From contig CAOJQZ010000017.1 in NCBI GenBank assembly GCA_948441955.1, forward strand, positions 1 through 36,605: a stretch of DNA of 36,605 nucleotides, in the 5' to 3' direction. Within the stretch, counting starts at the first letter, position 1. Each line of letters begins with the position of its first letter. The notes under the pieces are model-generated. The model saw nothing but the letters and a program-made list of their open reading frames with translations, was not told the DNA's origin and ran no database searches. Below are positions 15,715 to 24,169 of the stretch, piece by piece. Source of the DNA: an uncultured Lachnospiraceae bacterium. Its GTDB lineage: Bacteria; Bacillota; Clostridia; Lachnospirales; Lachnospiraceae. A program made the position numbers and the translations under genes.

Positions 15715-16671
15715 ATGGAAAAGGTATATGATGTTACGGCAATGGGAGAAATGCTAATTGATTTTACTATGAACGGAACAAGCGGACAGGGGAACCATAT
15801 GTTTGAGGCCTGCCCTGGCGGCGCGCCATGTAATGTGCTCGCCATGCTGAATAAACTTGGAAGAAGGACGGCGTTTATCGGAAAGGTTGGGAATGACCAG
15901 TTTGGGCGTCTGTTAAAAAGTACAATTGAAGAAATTGGAATTGAGACAAAAGGCCTTGTCTTTGATAAAGAAATCAACACGACACTTGCATTTGTACATA
16001 CATTTCCGGACGGAGACCGCGAGTTTTCTTTTTACAGGAAACCGGGGGCGGATATGATGCTTTCGGAGACAGAGGTAGATTATGATATGATACGGAAGTC
16101 CAGAGTGTTTCATTTTGGCACCCTTTCCATGACGGACGAGCCGGTGAAGGCAGCAACAAAGAAGGCGCTTAAGACTGCAAAGGAAGCGGGCTGCATGATT
16201 ACTTTTGATCCGAACCTGAGAGAACCCTTATGGAAATCGCTGGAGGATGCAAAGGCAGCAATGGAATATGGTTTTCAGTACTGTGATATGCTTAAGATAT
16301 CTGATAATGAGATTCAGTTTATTACTGGTAAGGAGGACTATGACGAAGGAATCCGATATCTTCAGGAAAAATACAAAATTCCGGTCATCTTTCTTACTAT
16401 GGGGAAGGAAGGAAGCAGGGCATATTATAAGGATATGAGAGTAGAAAGAGAAGGCTTTTCAGTAAAGGCAACTGAGACAACAGGAGCAGGGGACACCTTC
16501 TGCGGCTGTGCTATTAACGGACTTTTAAAATATGGCATCAATAATCTGACAGAGGAGACATTAGGAGACATCCTGACTTATGCCAATGCAGGCGCGGCGC
16601 TTATTACATTAAAGAAGGGTGCGATCCGTTCCATGCCGCAGCCATCCCAGATTGAAGAAATGATGAAATAG
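15715..16671 (+). CDS. PfkB-family carbohydrate kinase (fructokinase-like)
   Basis: The 318-aa protein is a ribokinase/PfkB-type sugar kinase. It has the N-terminal GEMLIDFT start, the first signature around GGAPCNVLAMLNKLGRRTAFIGKVGNDQFG, and the second signature TTGAGDTFCGC, whose Asp260 is the catalytic base. The sequence resembles fructokinases (fructose to fructose 6-phosphate). A longer frame opens at 15637 inside the preceding gene, but GGAGTGGAGAAG directly before ATG 15715 marks the real start. No sugar transporter or regulator is beside it, so the substrate is inferred only from the family. Confidence 0.88.
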   Translation: MEKVYDVTAMGEMLIDFTMNGTSGQGNHMFEACPGGAPCNVLAMLNKLGRRTAFIGKVGNDQFGRLLKSTIEEIGIETKGLVFDKEINTTLAFVHTFPDGDREFSFYRKPGADMMLSETEVDYDMIRKSRVFHFGTLSMTDEPVKAATKKALKTAKEAGCMITFDPNLREPLWKSLEDAKAAMEYGFQYCDMLKISDNEIQFITGKEDYDEGIRYLQEKYKIPVIFLTMGKEGSRAYYKDMRVEREGFSVKATETTGAGDTFCGCAINGLLKYGINNLTEETLGDILTYANAGAALITLKKGAIRSMPQPSQIEEMMK

Positions 16672-16704
16672 AACAGATATGGAAGGACATAGAGAGTAAA
16701 GAGT

Positions 16705-17736
16705 ATGGCAATGAAGATTAATGAAACGCTGCCCTCTCCGCAGGAATTAAAGGCAGAATATCCCTTATCCGATGAGCTTAAAGAGCAAAAAAGCACAAGA
16801 GATCAGGAAATCCGAAGAGTTTTTGAAGGAAAATCCGATAAATTTGTTGTGATTATCGGTCCCTGTTCTGCAGATAATGAGGATGCGGTATGTGAATACG
16901 TAAATCGCCTGTCGAGAGTAAATGAAAAAGTTTCTGAAAAACTTATTTTGATTCCAAGGATATATACGAATAAACCCAGAACTACAGGAGAGGGGTATAA
17001 GGGAATGCTTCACCAGCCAGCGCCGGACAAGGCACCGGATCTTTACGCCGGCATAATTGCAATCCGTAAAATGCATCTTCGTGCGATGAAGGAAAGCGGA
17101 CTTACAGGAGCGGACGAGATGTTGTATCCGGAGAACAGAAGCTATCTGGATGATATTTTATCCTACGAAGCCATTGGTGCACGCTCTGTGGAGAATCAGC
17201 AGCATCGTCTTACGGCAAGCAGTATGGATATTCCGGTGGGGATGAAGAATCCTACAAGCGGAGATTTGTCCGTAATGCTTAATTCCGTTGTGGCGGCTCA
17301 GCATGGACATCGTTTTATTTACAGAAATCTGGATGTTACAACAGAGGGAAACGAACTGGCACACGCTATTTTAAGAGGCGGAGTGGATAAATATGGCACC
17401 AGTATTCCTAATTATCACTATGAGGATTGTGTACGGCTGCTTCAGCTCTATGAGGAAAAGGAATTGAAGAATCCGGCAGCAGTAATCGATGTAAACCACT
17501 CAAATTCAAATAAAGCATATAAGGAGCAGATTCGTATTGTGAGTGAGGTTCTTCATAGCCGCAGGATGAACAAGGGATTGAAAAAGCTGATAAAGGGTGT
17601 TATGGTAGAAAGTTATCTTATTGAAGGAAGACAGAATATCAGTGAAAATATGATATATGGAAAATCAATTACTGACCCATGTATCGGATGGGAAGATACA
17701 GAAAAGCTGATATTGAATATTGCGGAAGAATGTTAA
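16705..17736 (+). CDS. aroF: 3-deoxy-7-phosphoheptulonate (DAHP) synthase, class I
   Basis: DAHP synthase joins phosphoenolpyruvate and erythrose 4-phosphate, the first step to aromatic amino acids. This 343-aa protein is the AroF/G/H type: IGPCSADN, IPRIYTNKPRTTGEGYKG with the PEP-binding KPRT, GMKNPTSGD, and DVNHSNSNK with metal-binding residues. The N-terminal extension (about 1-35) corresponds to the regulatory region of E. coli isoenzymes, so feedback inhibition is likely, by an undetermined amino acid. The ribosome site (AGAGAG) is weak. The stop overlaps by three bases the end of the convergent regulator gene. Confidence 0.94.
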   Translation: MAMKINETLPSPQELKAEYPLSDELKEQKSTRDQEIRRVFEGKSDKFVVIIGPCSADNEDAVCEYVNRLSRVNEKVSEKLILIPRIYTNKPRTTGEGYKGMLHQPAPDKAPDLYAGIIAIRKMHLRAMKESGLTGADEMLYPENRSYLDDILSYEAIGARSVENQQHRLTASSMDIPVGMKNPTSGDLSVMLNSVVAAQHGHRFIYRNLDVTTEGNELAHAILRGGVDKYGTSIPNYHYEDCVRLLQLYEEKELKNPAAVIDVNHSNSNKAYKEQIRIVSEVLHSRRMNKGLKKLIKGVMVESYLIEGRQNISENMIYGKSITDPCIGWEDTEKLILNIAEEC

Positions 17737-18074
17737 TTCTTATCCCGCAGTTCTAACAGACTTATGTATTCCATAAGATCTTTTCTGGATTTGGAGGATA
17801 ATTTGCTGTAGCGGATAAGAAGTTTCTTTTCATCAGAAGAGTAAACTTCTTTTCGTGAAGGTTCCAGCTGGATGGTGTCCTGGCCATCCAGTAGATAATC
17901 GACGGATACATGAAACAAATTGGCAAGGGCCGCCAGCTTTTCGTGAGAAGGCTGGCGGTTTTTGGTTTCATACCCTGCAATTGTGGAGCGGGCAACATTA
18001 AGACGGGCAGCAACGTATTTTTGTGTCATTTCGTTTTCAAGCCTAAGTTCTTTTAATTTCTGGTCAAATGACAT
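17733..18074 (-). CDS. XRE-family transcriptional regulator
   Basis: A 113-aa protein with an N-terminal Cro/C1-type helix-turn-helix at about residues 5-61: KLKELRLENEMTQKYVAARL, then ARSTIAGYETKNRQPS and LAALANLFHVSVDYLLDG. The remaining 50 residues are a charged helical tail, probably for dimerisation. AAGGAGG 8 bases before ATG 18074 fixes the start; a longer frame to 18155 is rejected. It is tail-to-tail with aroF and divergent from the lysine-riboswitch gene. Its target is unknown; it may control itself or the divergent unit from the shared gap. Confidence 0.9.
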   Translation of the reverse strand: MSFDQKLKELRLENEMTQKYVAARLNVARSTIAGYETKNRQPSHEKLAALANLFHVSVDYLLDGQDTIQLEPSRKEVYSSDEKKLLIRYSKLSSKSRKDLMEYISLLELRDKN

Positions 18075-18215
18075 AACAGCGTCCTCCTTTTTAAGTATGT
18101 CTAATTTTACCAATTTTGCTATTAAAGGGATACATGAAGTGTCAGTTGTCAACAAAGTGTTGCGTTTAGTGTCTCCGCCCGGAACATAAAATCAGCTGCC
18201 GGAATGAATTGTTTA

Positions 18216-18244
18216 TTGACATTTATATATAAAAGTGATAAAAA
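18216..18244 (+). promoter_or_regulatory. Promoter of the lysine-riboswitch leader
   Basis: A perfect TTGACA (18216-18221) is 17 bases from TAAAAA (18239-18244), which is preceded by TGA as an extended -10. Transcription would start about 15 bases before the aptamer's first helix, as expected for a riboswitch leader. Confidence 0.55.
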
Positions 18245-18265
18245 TGTATATATGAATAATGGAGC

Positions 18266-18427
18266 TTGATAGAGGCGCGGGCTTCATCAGTACCAAAAAA
18301 GCGATAGCCAGGGAGGCTGCTTTCAGGGAAAGGGGAGACCGCCGAAGAGATTATATATCCCGCATATAGTTTCTGGGACGCAGGCAGAATATGCTGCGGA
18401 CTGTCACATCAGTGGAGCGCTATCAGA
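18266..18427 (+). ncRNA. Lysine riboswitch (L-box) aptamer
   Basis: The conserved L-box blocks occur in order with normal spacing: GATAGAGGCGCG then CTTCATCAGTA at 18268-18292, AAAGGGGAGACCGCCGAAG at about 18329-18347, CTGTCA at 18401-18406 and TGGAGCGCTATC at 18413-18424. The closing helix P1 is TTGATAG (18266-18272) with CTATCAG (18420-18426). These blocks match the B. subtilis lysC leader almost base for base. The aptamer binds lysine and turns down expression when lysine is plentiful. It controls the NhaC-family gene at 18590. Confidence 0.93.
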
Positions 18428-18480
18428 GTATGGTTTAAATGTTTGCCCCATTTTTGGTTAGGCAGATATAGATATAAATT

Positions 18481-18530
18481 ATGCCGTGAGCGCGCCTAAG
18501 CGTTGTTCATGGTATTTTTATATTTATTTT
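18481..18530 (+). terminator. Riboswitch expression-platform terminator
   Basis: ATGCCGTGAGCG (18481-18492) pairs over 12 positions, four of them G-U, with TGTTCATGGTAT (18504-18515); CGC-CTAA-GCG extends the stem inside. A run of T and A with TTTT at 18516 follows. It lies 54 bases after the aptamer and 60 bases before the gene, the place for lysine-dependent termination. I could not identify the competing antiterminator by eye. Confidence 0.7.
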
Positions 18531-18589
18531 TATGTGTATTACATAAGGATGTAGTTACCTGAAATAAGAAGATGAAAGGACATAAGACG

Positions 18590-20200
18590 ATGAGAGGAAA
18601 GAGAAAGATATTTACGGGAGTATTTGTATTTCTATGTATGCTGACATGCAGTTCTGTTACTGTTTTTGCTGCGGATGAGGCGGCGGAGTATGTACCGGAT
18701 ATGTTTGCGACCTTTTGGGCGCTGATACCGCCTGTTGTTGCTATTGTACTGGCGCTTATTACAAAAGAAGTGTACAGTTCTTTATTTGTGGGTATTTTGA
18801 TTGGAGGTCTGTTTTACTCAGGATTTCAGTTTGAGCTGACAATTACTCATGTGTTTCAGGACGGTATTGTAGGAGTGTTGTCTGACAGTTATAATGTAGG
18901 TATTCTTGTATTCCTTGTTGTTTTGGGAATTATGGTTTGCATGATGAATAAGGCAGGCGGTTCGGCGGCGTTTGGACGCTGGGCAAGCGTACATATTAAA
19001 AGCAGGACAGGGGCGCAGCTTGCAACGGTTGCTCTTGGCGTACTGATTTTTATTGACGATTATTTTAACTGTCTGACAGTGGGAAGTGTCATGCGTCCGG
19101 TTACAGACAAGCATAATATATCAAGGGCAAAGCTTTCCTATCTGATTGACGCTACGGCGGCTCCGGTATGTATTATTGCGCCGATTTCTTCCTGGGCGGC
19201 GGCGGTTACGGGTTTTGTGGAGGGCGAGGACGGTTTTTCCATTTTTATCCGTGCAATTCCGTATAATTATTATGCACTGCTTACGATTGTAATGATGATT
19301 ATGATTATTATACTGAATATTGATTTCGGGCAGATGAAGCTGCATGAAGAAAATGCGGTGAAGGGGGACATATATACAACACCTGACAGACCGTATGCAA
19401 ATGCAGAAGAAGATATTACAGAAACAAAAGGAACTGTAATAGATCTGATATTTCCCATTATTGTATTGATTATCTGCTGTGTGATCGGCATGATATATAC
19501 GGGTGGATTTTTTGAAGGGGCAGGCTTTATAGGAGCTTTTTCAGGAAGTGATGCTTCGGTAGGGCTCATGCTTGGAAGCTTTTTTGCACTGCTTATTACC
19601 ATTGTATTTTATGCAGTACGCAAAGTGCTGCGTTTCAGCGAGTCCATGGCATGTGTTCCGGACGGATTTAAAGCAATGGTGCCTGCAATTCTGATTCTTA
19701 CCTTTGCATGGACGCTGAAGGCCATGACAGACAGCCTTGGCGCCGCACAGTTTGTTGCGGAGGCTATGAATTCTGCCGCACAGGGACTTGTAAGTCTGCT
19801 TCCGGCGATCATATTCCTGGTAGGATGCTTTCTTGCATTTGCTACCGGAACATCATGGGGAACCTTTGGTATTCTGATTCCAATTGTTGTTGCAGTATTC
19901 GCGGGAACGAATGATAATATGATGATCATGTCCATATCCGCATGTATGGCCGGGGCAGTATGCGGCGATCATTGTTCGCCGATTTCAGATACAACGATCA
20001 TGGCGTCGGCAGGCGCCCAGTGTAATCATGTGAATCATGTAACAACGCAGCTTCCTTATGCAGTGACAGTGGCTGCAGTGTCATTTGTTACCTATGTAAT
20101 TGCAGGTTTTGTCCGAAATCCGTTTATCTGCCTGCCTATTGGCGTGGCGCTTATGGCAGGTACGTTATTTGCAATAAAGATGTTTACAGAGAATAAATAG
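18590..20200 (+). CDS. NhaC-family transporter, probable lysine carrier
   Basis: The 536-aa protein belongs to the NhaC sodium/proton antiporter superfamily: IDDYFNCLTVGSVMRPV, the DATAAPVCIIAPISSWAA loop, GTSWGTFG and GDHCSPISDTTIMASAG are all present, with about 11 membrane helices. It begins with a basic, hydrophobic signal-like segment ending VFAAD (about 1-28). ATG 18572 is in frame, but AAAGGA lies 9 bases before ATG 18590, so I prefer the latter. Annotation by family alone would say Na+/H+ antiporter; the lysine riboswitch in its leader instead points to lysine uptake, as proposed for LysW-type NhaC homologues. It has its own terminator, so it is a single-gene unit. Confidence 0.88.
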   Translation: MRGKRKIFTGVFVFLCMLTCSSVTVFAADEAAEYVPDMFATFWALIPPVVAIVLALITKEVYSSLFVGILIGGLFYSGFQFELTITHVFQDGIVGVLSDSYNVGILVFLVVLGIMVCMMNKAGGSAAFGRWASVHIKSRTGAQLATVALGVLIFIDDYFNCLTVGSVMRPVTDKHNISRAKLSYLIDATAAPVCIIAPISSWAAAVTGFVEGEDGFSIFIRAIPYNYYALLTIVMMIMIIILNIDFGQMKLHEENAVKGDIYTTPDRPYANAEEDITETKGTVIDLIFPIIVLIICCVIGMIYTGGFFEGAGFIGAFSGSDASVGLMLGSFFALLITIVFYAVRKVLRFSESMACVPDGFKAMVPAILILTFAWTLKAMTDSLGAAQFVAEAMNSAAQGLVSLLPAIIFLVGCFLAFATGTSWGTFGILIPIVVAVFAGTNDNMMIMSISACMAGAVCGDHCSPISDTTIMASAGAQCNHVNHVTTQLPYAVTVAAVSFVTYVIAGFVRNPFICLPIGVALMAGTLFAIKMFTENK

Positions 20201-20217
20201 AAAGGATTTTTGAAATA

Positions 20218-20252
20218 CAGCATAGCGTTCCCGGACGTTATGCTGTTTTTTT
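20218..20252 (+). terminator. Intrinsic terminator after the NhaC-family gene
   Basis: CAGCATAGCGT (20218-20228) pairs with ACGTTATGCTG (20235-20245), 11 pairs with one G-U, over a 6-base loop, followed by seven T. A classic strong terminator. Confidence 0.92.
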
Positions 20253-20332
20253 AAGTTTTTTATTTTTTTATGTAACCTTTTTAAAAGGATAAAGGTATTC
20301 CAGTCAGAAAAGTAAAAATGGAGGAAAGGGCT

Positions 20333-22702
20333 ATGAAGATAGGAAATAGAAAGAGGCTGACAGGCGCGGCTCTTATATTCTCTTTATTACTGACAGGCTG
20401 TCAGAAAGGGGATAACAGTATTGAGGATAAGGGATCGGAAAGCCGGACCCTTGTTGAGACAGAAAAGCTGGCTCAGAATATTCATGAAAAATATGCGGAC
20501 AGTGAAACCATTGCGTATGGTGAGGCAATAAGGGGAATAAAAAGGGATGAGCATATAAAGCTTCAGATGGGATTTGACATTATGAATGCAGGCTTTGACG
20601 AATATACACAGCTTGCTGCAGTGTACCAGGACGCCGGACTTACTCAAAGGATTGGAACAAATTTTGAGTGGGATGAGGAAAGCAAGGTGCTATCCATTAC
20701 TCCTCCCAGGAGCGGCGCGGGGGGAATCAGCAACGCAGAGCTTGACAGTGGTACTCCCGGTAATAATCCGGCGGATTATAAGCTGTTTGATAAAGGGGAG
20801 TACAAGGATTGGGGCAATCTTTCTCAGTATTATCTTGTACAATATGTTGACTTTGAGGATGGAACAGTTTTAGACAAGCCTATCGTTACAGTATTTACTG
20901 TGGAGCGGGAGCTTGAGAGCGCTCCGAAGGTATCCATGAGGATTGATGAAGACGGACTTCCGGTATTTGGATGGAAGGAAGTAGACGGCGCAGATACTTA
21001 CTATATTATGGAGATGGACTATTCACAGGACAGAGGCTTTGTAGGAAACGGATGGGTACAGGGAGTCACACAGGAGAACAGCTGGAAGCCGGAGAAGGCA
21101 ACCCATCTTAAGACATTTTCTGTATCAGAGGCAGAGCGTGCCGAGGAATACAATATAGAAAAATATGGGGAAGGTACAGAACCGATATATAATAAGGAGA
21201 ATCCCTATGAGACTTATTATTGTGTGATTGCAGCTTCCGAGGATGGTACATCGGCAATCAGTAATACATTCTCTGAGATGGAGATTGCAAGGCGTGTGCC
21301 GTATATGGAAGAAACAGGAGTCAGCAGAGAGAAGGAAGGCTCTGACTATGCGGAGGGATTTGCCGGTATGCCGTCATATAAATGGATAACAATGTGTGAC
21401 GGGACACTGGTACAGAAGCTTATTAATTATGATTTTGATGGGGCTCAGTATGAGATTGAAAAAAGAGGGGAATATGAAGAGGAAGACATGTCGGATCTCA
21501 GGATTGTGGAGGTTGAAGTTGTAAGAGTACCGTATGTGATAGATGGAACAGGCTTTACCGGAGTAGTAAAGGTTGAAAATTTTGATGCGGATACATGGGA
21601 GGAAGGTTTAAAGGAAATCCAGGAGCGTCAGGAAAAGCTTCGTAACCGGGGAGGAGCCAGAGAATTAGAGATTGAGATTCAGGAGGAAGATGAGAATCAG
21701 GAGAAAAAGAACGATGAGGTTTACGAGAATGAATATAAAATTACCGCAAACAGCGCTCTGAGTGAATATCTTGCGGCAAATATGCTGTCGGGTGCTTCTC
21801 TGATTGATCTGCAGGATTTTCCGGAAAGCGGCGACCAGGAATTTCTTGTAGATGCCTGGATGGAAGCGGTGTACCAGAATCCCATGATTCTTGGCGCGCA
21901 GGGAGCTTCCCTTCTGAATAATGGAAAAACGATGCTTGTTCAATATGATACAGATGCGGCCGAGATGTTAAAGAAGCAGGAAGAGCTTGCAAAGGAAGTA
22001 AAAAGGGTAGTAAGCGAAATCATTACGGATGATATGACAGAGCTGGAAAAAGAGCTTGCGATTAACCAATATCTCTGTGACAGTGCAGAATATGATATGG
22101 ATGCCCTTGAGAATGCAAAAAAGTATGACTATGCTGATGTAGACGAAGAATTTGACGATTCCTTCACTCCGTATGGAGTTTTAATGAACAAGGCAGGAGT
22201 ATGTGCAAGCTATGCAGGAGCATTCAAGCTGCTTGCAGATGAGGCGGATCTTGAATGCATAGTAGTTACAGGCGTTTTGGAGGGAAATCTGCCTCATGCA
22301 TGGAATAAGGTGAAAGTGGACGGAGAATGGCAGATTGTAGACAGTACAAATAATGACAACGAGCTTATTTTTAACGCACTTTTAAATCTTCCGGATCATG
22401 CGGCAGGAAAGGTACTTGTGGAGGATGATAAATTTGTGCTGGACAGTAAGCTTTCGGATTATGAGGCGTCAACGGATGAAAAGGAATATTACAGACTGCA
22501 GGATAAATTTTACGAGCAGGAGGAGATCGTGTCTCCGCTCTTAGAGGCCCTTGAAGATGCAGATGAAGCAGTTTTAAGAACAGACTATAATTTGAATGAC
22601 AGACAGTTTGACAAAATCGCACGGAAGGTTTTGGAGCAATATAATGAAGACGGGCTGTACGGATATTATTGGATGGGAGTTATTTACCTGACAAAAGAAT
22701 AA
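20333..22702 (+). CDS. Lipoprotein with FN3-like and transglutaminase-like domains
   Basis: This 789-aa protein starts with a lipoprotein signal (lipobox LLTGC, Cys23). A fibronectin-III-like stretch follows around residues 200-325 (PVFGWKEVDGADTYYIMEM to YYCVIAASEDGTSAIS), then a Glu-rich helical linker and, near 570-700, a transglutaminase-like fold with the full triad: Cys624 in GVCASYAGAF, His655 in LPHAWNKV and Asp670 in IVDSTN. Such secreted domains act as cysteine peptidases or peptide cross-linkers on the wall. GGAGG 8 bases before ATG 20333 fixes the start. It is followed after 20 bases by another lipoprotein gene. Substrate unknown. Confidence 0.85.
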   Translation: MKIGNRKRLTGAALIFSLLLTGCQKGDNSIEDKGSESRTLVETEKLAQNIHEKYADSETIAYGEAIRGIKRDEHIKLQMGFDIMNAGFDEYTQLAAVYQDAGLTQRIGTNFEWDEESKVLSITPPRSGAGGISNAELDSGTPGNNPADYKLFDKGEYKDWGNLSQYYLVQYVDFEDGTVLDKPIVTVFTVERELESAPKVSMRIDEDGLPVFGWKEVDGADTYYIMEMDYSQDRGFVGNGWVQGVTQENSWKPEKATHLKTFSVSEAERAEEYNIEKYGEGTEPIYNKENPYETYYCVIAASEDGTSAISNTFSEMEIARRVPYMEETGVSREKEGSDYAEGFAGMPSYKWITMCDGTLVQKLINYDFDGAQYEIEKRGEYEEEDMSDLRIVEVEVVRVPYVIDGTGFTGVVKVENFDADTWEEGLKEIQERQEKLRNRGGARELEIEIQEEDENQEKKNDEVYENEYKITANSALSEYLAANMLSGASLIDLQDFPESGDQEFLVDAWMEAVYQNPMILGAQGASLLNNGKTMLVQYDTDAAEMLKKQEELAKEVKRVVSEIITDDMTELEKELAINQYLCDSAEYDMDALENAKKYDYADVDEEFDDSFTPYGVLMNKAGVCASYAGAFKLLADEADLECIVVTGVLEGNLPHAWNKVKVDGEWQIVDSTNNDNELIFNALLNLPDHAAGKVLVEDDKFVLDSKLSDYEASTDEKEYYRLQDKFYEQEEIVSPLLEALEDADEAVLRTDYNLNDRQFDKIARKVLEQYNEDGLYGYYWMGVIYLTKE

Positions 22703-22722
22703 AGCAGAAAGGATGAAAGAAA

Positions 22723-24072
22723 ATGAAGAAAAAAGGAATCAACAGATTAGTTTTGGTAACCGTGATACTTATATGGGCAATGGCTTTGTCTGGCTGCGGC
22801 AAAAAAGCCACGCCTGAAAACCTGCTGACAGACGTTAACAAGAATCTGGAAAATGTAAAATCAGTAATGGGTCTACAGAAGGCTGAAGTAACACTGGAAG
22901 AAGCAGGAATGGAAGGAAACGTAGAGATAGAGATGGAGCTTTCGGCTACACACGAACCACCGGCAACTTATGCAAAGGGAAGTCTGGCAATTAAGCAGGG
23001 TCTGGCTTCTCTGGAAATGGATATGGAGATTTACGGTGTGGAAGAGGGGGACGAGATTGCCATATATACATATGTAGATGGCGTCTGGGAAAGGGAGGCT
23101 TCTGACCAGGGGGAGGATGTTCTTGATGAAAATGTATTCAAAGAACTCCTTAAGGTTCATGATGCTTTTGAAATGAATGAGGATACCGTAGAGGTGGAGG
23201 GAAAAGAATGCCTGGAAATGAAAGGAAAGGTTGAAGCCGGGATTCTGGAACCGATTCTTGGCGAGGGCCTGATCGATATGCTGGATTCTGGGGCCGGACT
23301 TTTGGAGGATGCGGAGGATAACGGGAAGGTTGCCTGTACGGTTGCAGTTTATAAGGATACCATTCTTCCGGCAAGAATCTCTGTTGATATGGAGGACTTA
23401 TATATAGATGTAGTATATAAAGAATATAATAAGGTTGAAGAGATTAAGGTGCCAGAGGAAGCGCTGAAGGCAGCAGGAACATCTGAGAATAAGGAAGATA
23501 TGAAGGAGGATGAAGAAAAAGAGGAGGACAGGAAAGAAAGTAAAAATAATGCCGCAGCTCAGAATGAAAAGCTGGGAGACAGCTGGGAAAGCTATACGGT
23601 ACAGATTAATGATAAGGTAGTAACATTTCCATGTACACTGGAGGAGATAGAGGCGGCCGGACTTACACTGGATTCGGATGATAAACCCTATGATTACATT
23701 ATTAATGCAGGAAAGGACGAGATGACTTTTTTTGAGGATAAGGACGGCGCTTCCGTTATGATTTTTATGATAAACAGAACGGATGCTCCATGTAAGCTTG
23801 AGGAGTGCCTTGTAGGAGGGCTGACAATAAACGAATATTTTCTGGAAGACAGTGAGCTGAGTATAGTATTTCCGGGAGGAATTACAATCGGTGCGTCCTC
23901 TGACGCTGCGCTTTCAGCATACGGAGAACCAGAATATAAGGATGAGGAGGAAGAATATAAGTCCTATATGTGGTACGAAGAGGATACGGCCGCCAGTGAT
24001 AATATGTGCTATTTGGATTTTGATCCGGAGACAGATAAAGTAATATCTATGAGTATTTCCTGTTATGAGTAG
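22723..24072 (+). CDS. Lipoprotein of unknown function, 449 aa
   Basis: The lipobox is ALSGC with Cys25. Residues 30-240 form an extended beta-rich domain starting TPENLLTDVNKNLENVKS, reminiscent of LppX/LolA-like or DUF6612-type lipoproteins, which hold hydrophobic cargo, though I cannot assign a family. A Lys/Glu-rich linker (about 250-285) leads to a second compact domain (about 290-449) with DKVVTFPCTLEEIEAAGLTL and TIGASSDAALSAYGEPEY, a pattern seen in several clostridial lipoproteins. It is probably co-transcribed with the transglutaminase-like lipoprotein upstream, so both may work on the cell surface. Confidence 0.75.
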   Translation: MKKKGINRLVLVTVILIWAMALSGCGKKATPENLLTDVNKNLENVKSVMGLQKAEVTLEEAGMEGNVEIEMELSATHEPPATYAKGSLAIKQGLASLEMDMEIYGVEEGDEIAIYTYVDGVWEREASDQGEDVLDENVFKELLKVHDAFEMNEDTVEVEGKECLEMKGKVEAGILEPILGEGLIDMLDSGAGLLEDAEDNGKVACTVAVYKDTILPARISVDMEDLYIDVVYKEYNKVEEIKVPEEALKAAGTSENKEDMKEDEEKEEDRKESKNNAAAQNEKLGDSWESYTVQINDKVVTFPCTLEEIEAAGLTLDSDDKPYDYIINAGKDEMTFFEDKDGASVMIFMINRTDAPCKLEECLVGGLTINEYFLEDSELSIVFPGGITIGASSDAALSAYGEPEYKDEEEEYKSYMWYEEDTAASDNMCYLDFDPETDKVISMSISCYE

Positions 24073-24102
24073 AAGGAGGCTTGCAGAAAATAATTTTTTC
24101 TC

Positions 24103-24131
24103 TTGTAGAGCGCCGGAAAATTGGATAGAAT
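24103..24131 (+). promoter_or_regulatory. Possible promoter for the M16C peptidase gene
   Basis: TTGTAG (24103-24108) and TAGAAT (24126-24131) are 17 bases apart. Each box matches four or five consensus positions. The leader would be about 30 bases. Confidence 0.45.
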
Positions 24132-24169
24132 AGGTTCATAGGAAAAGTGAAAGGAGCATATGGAAATAT

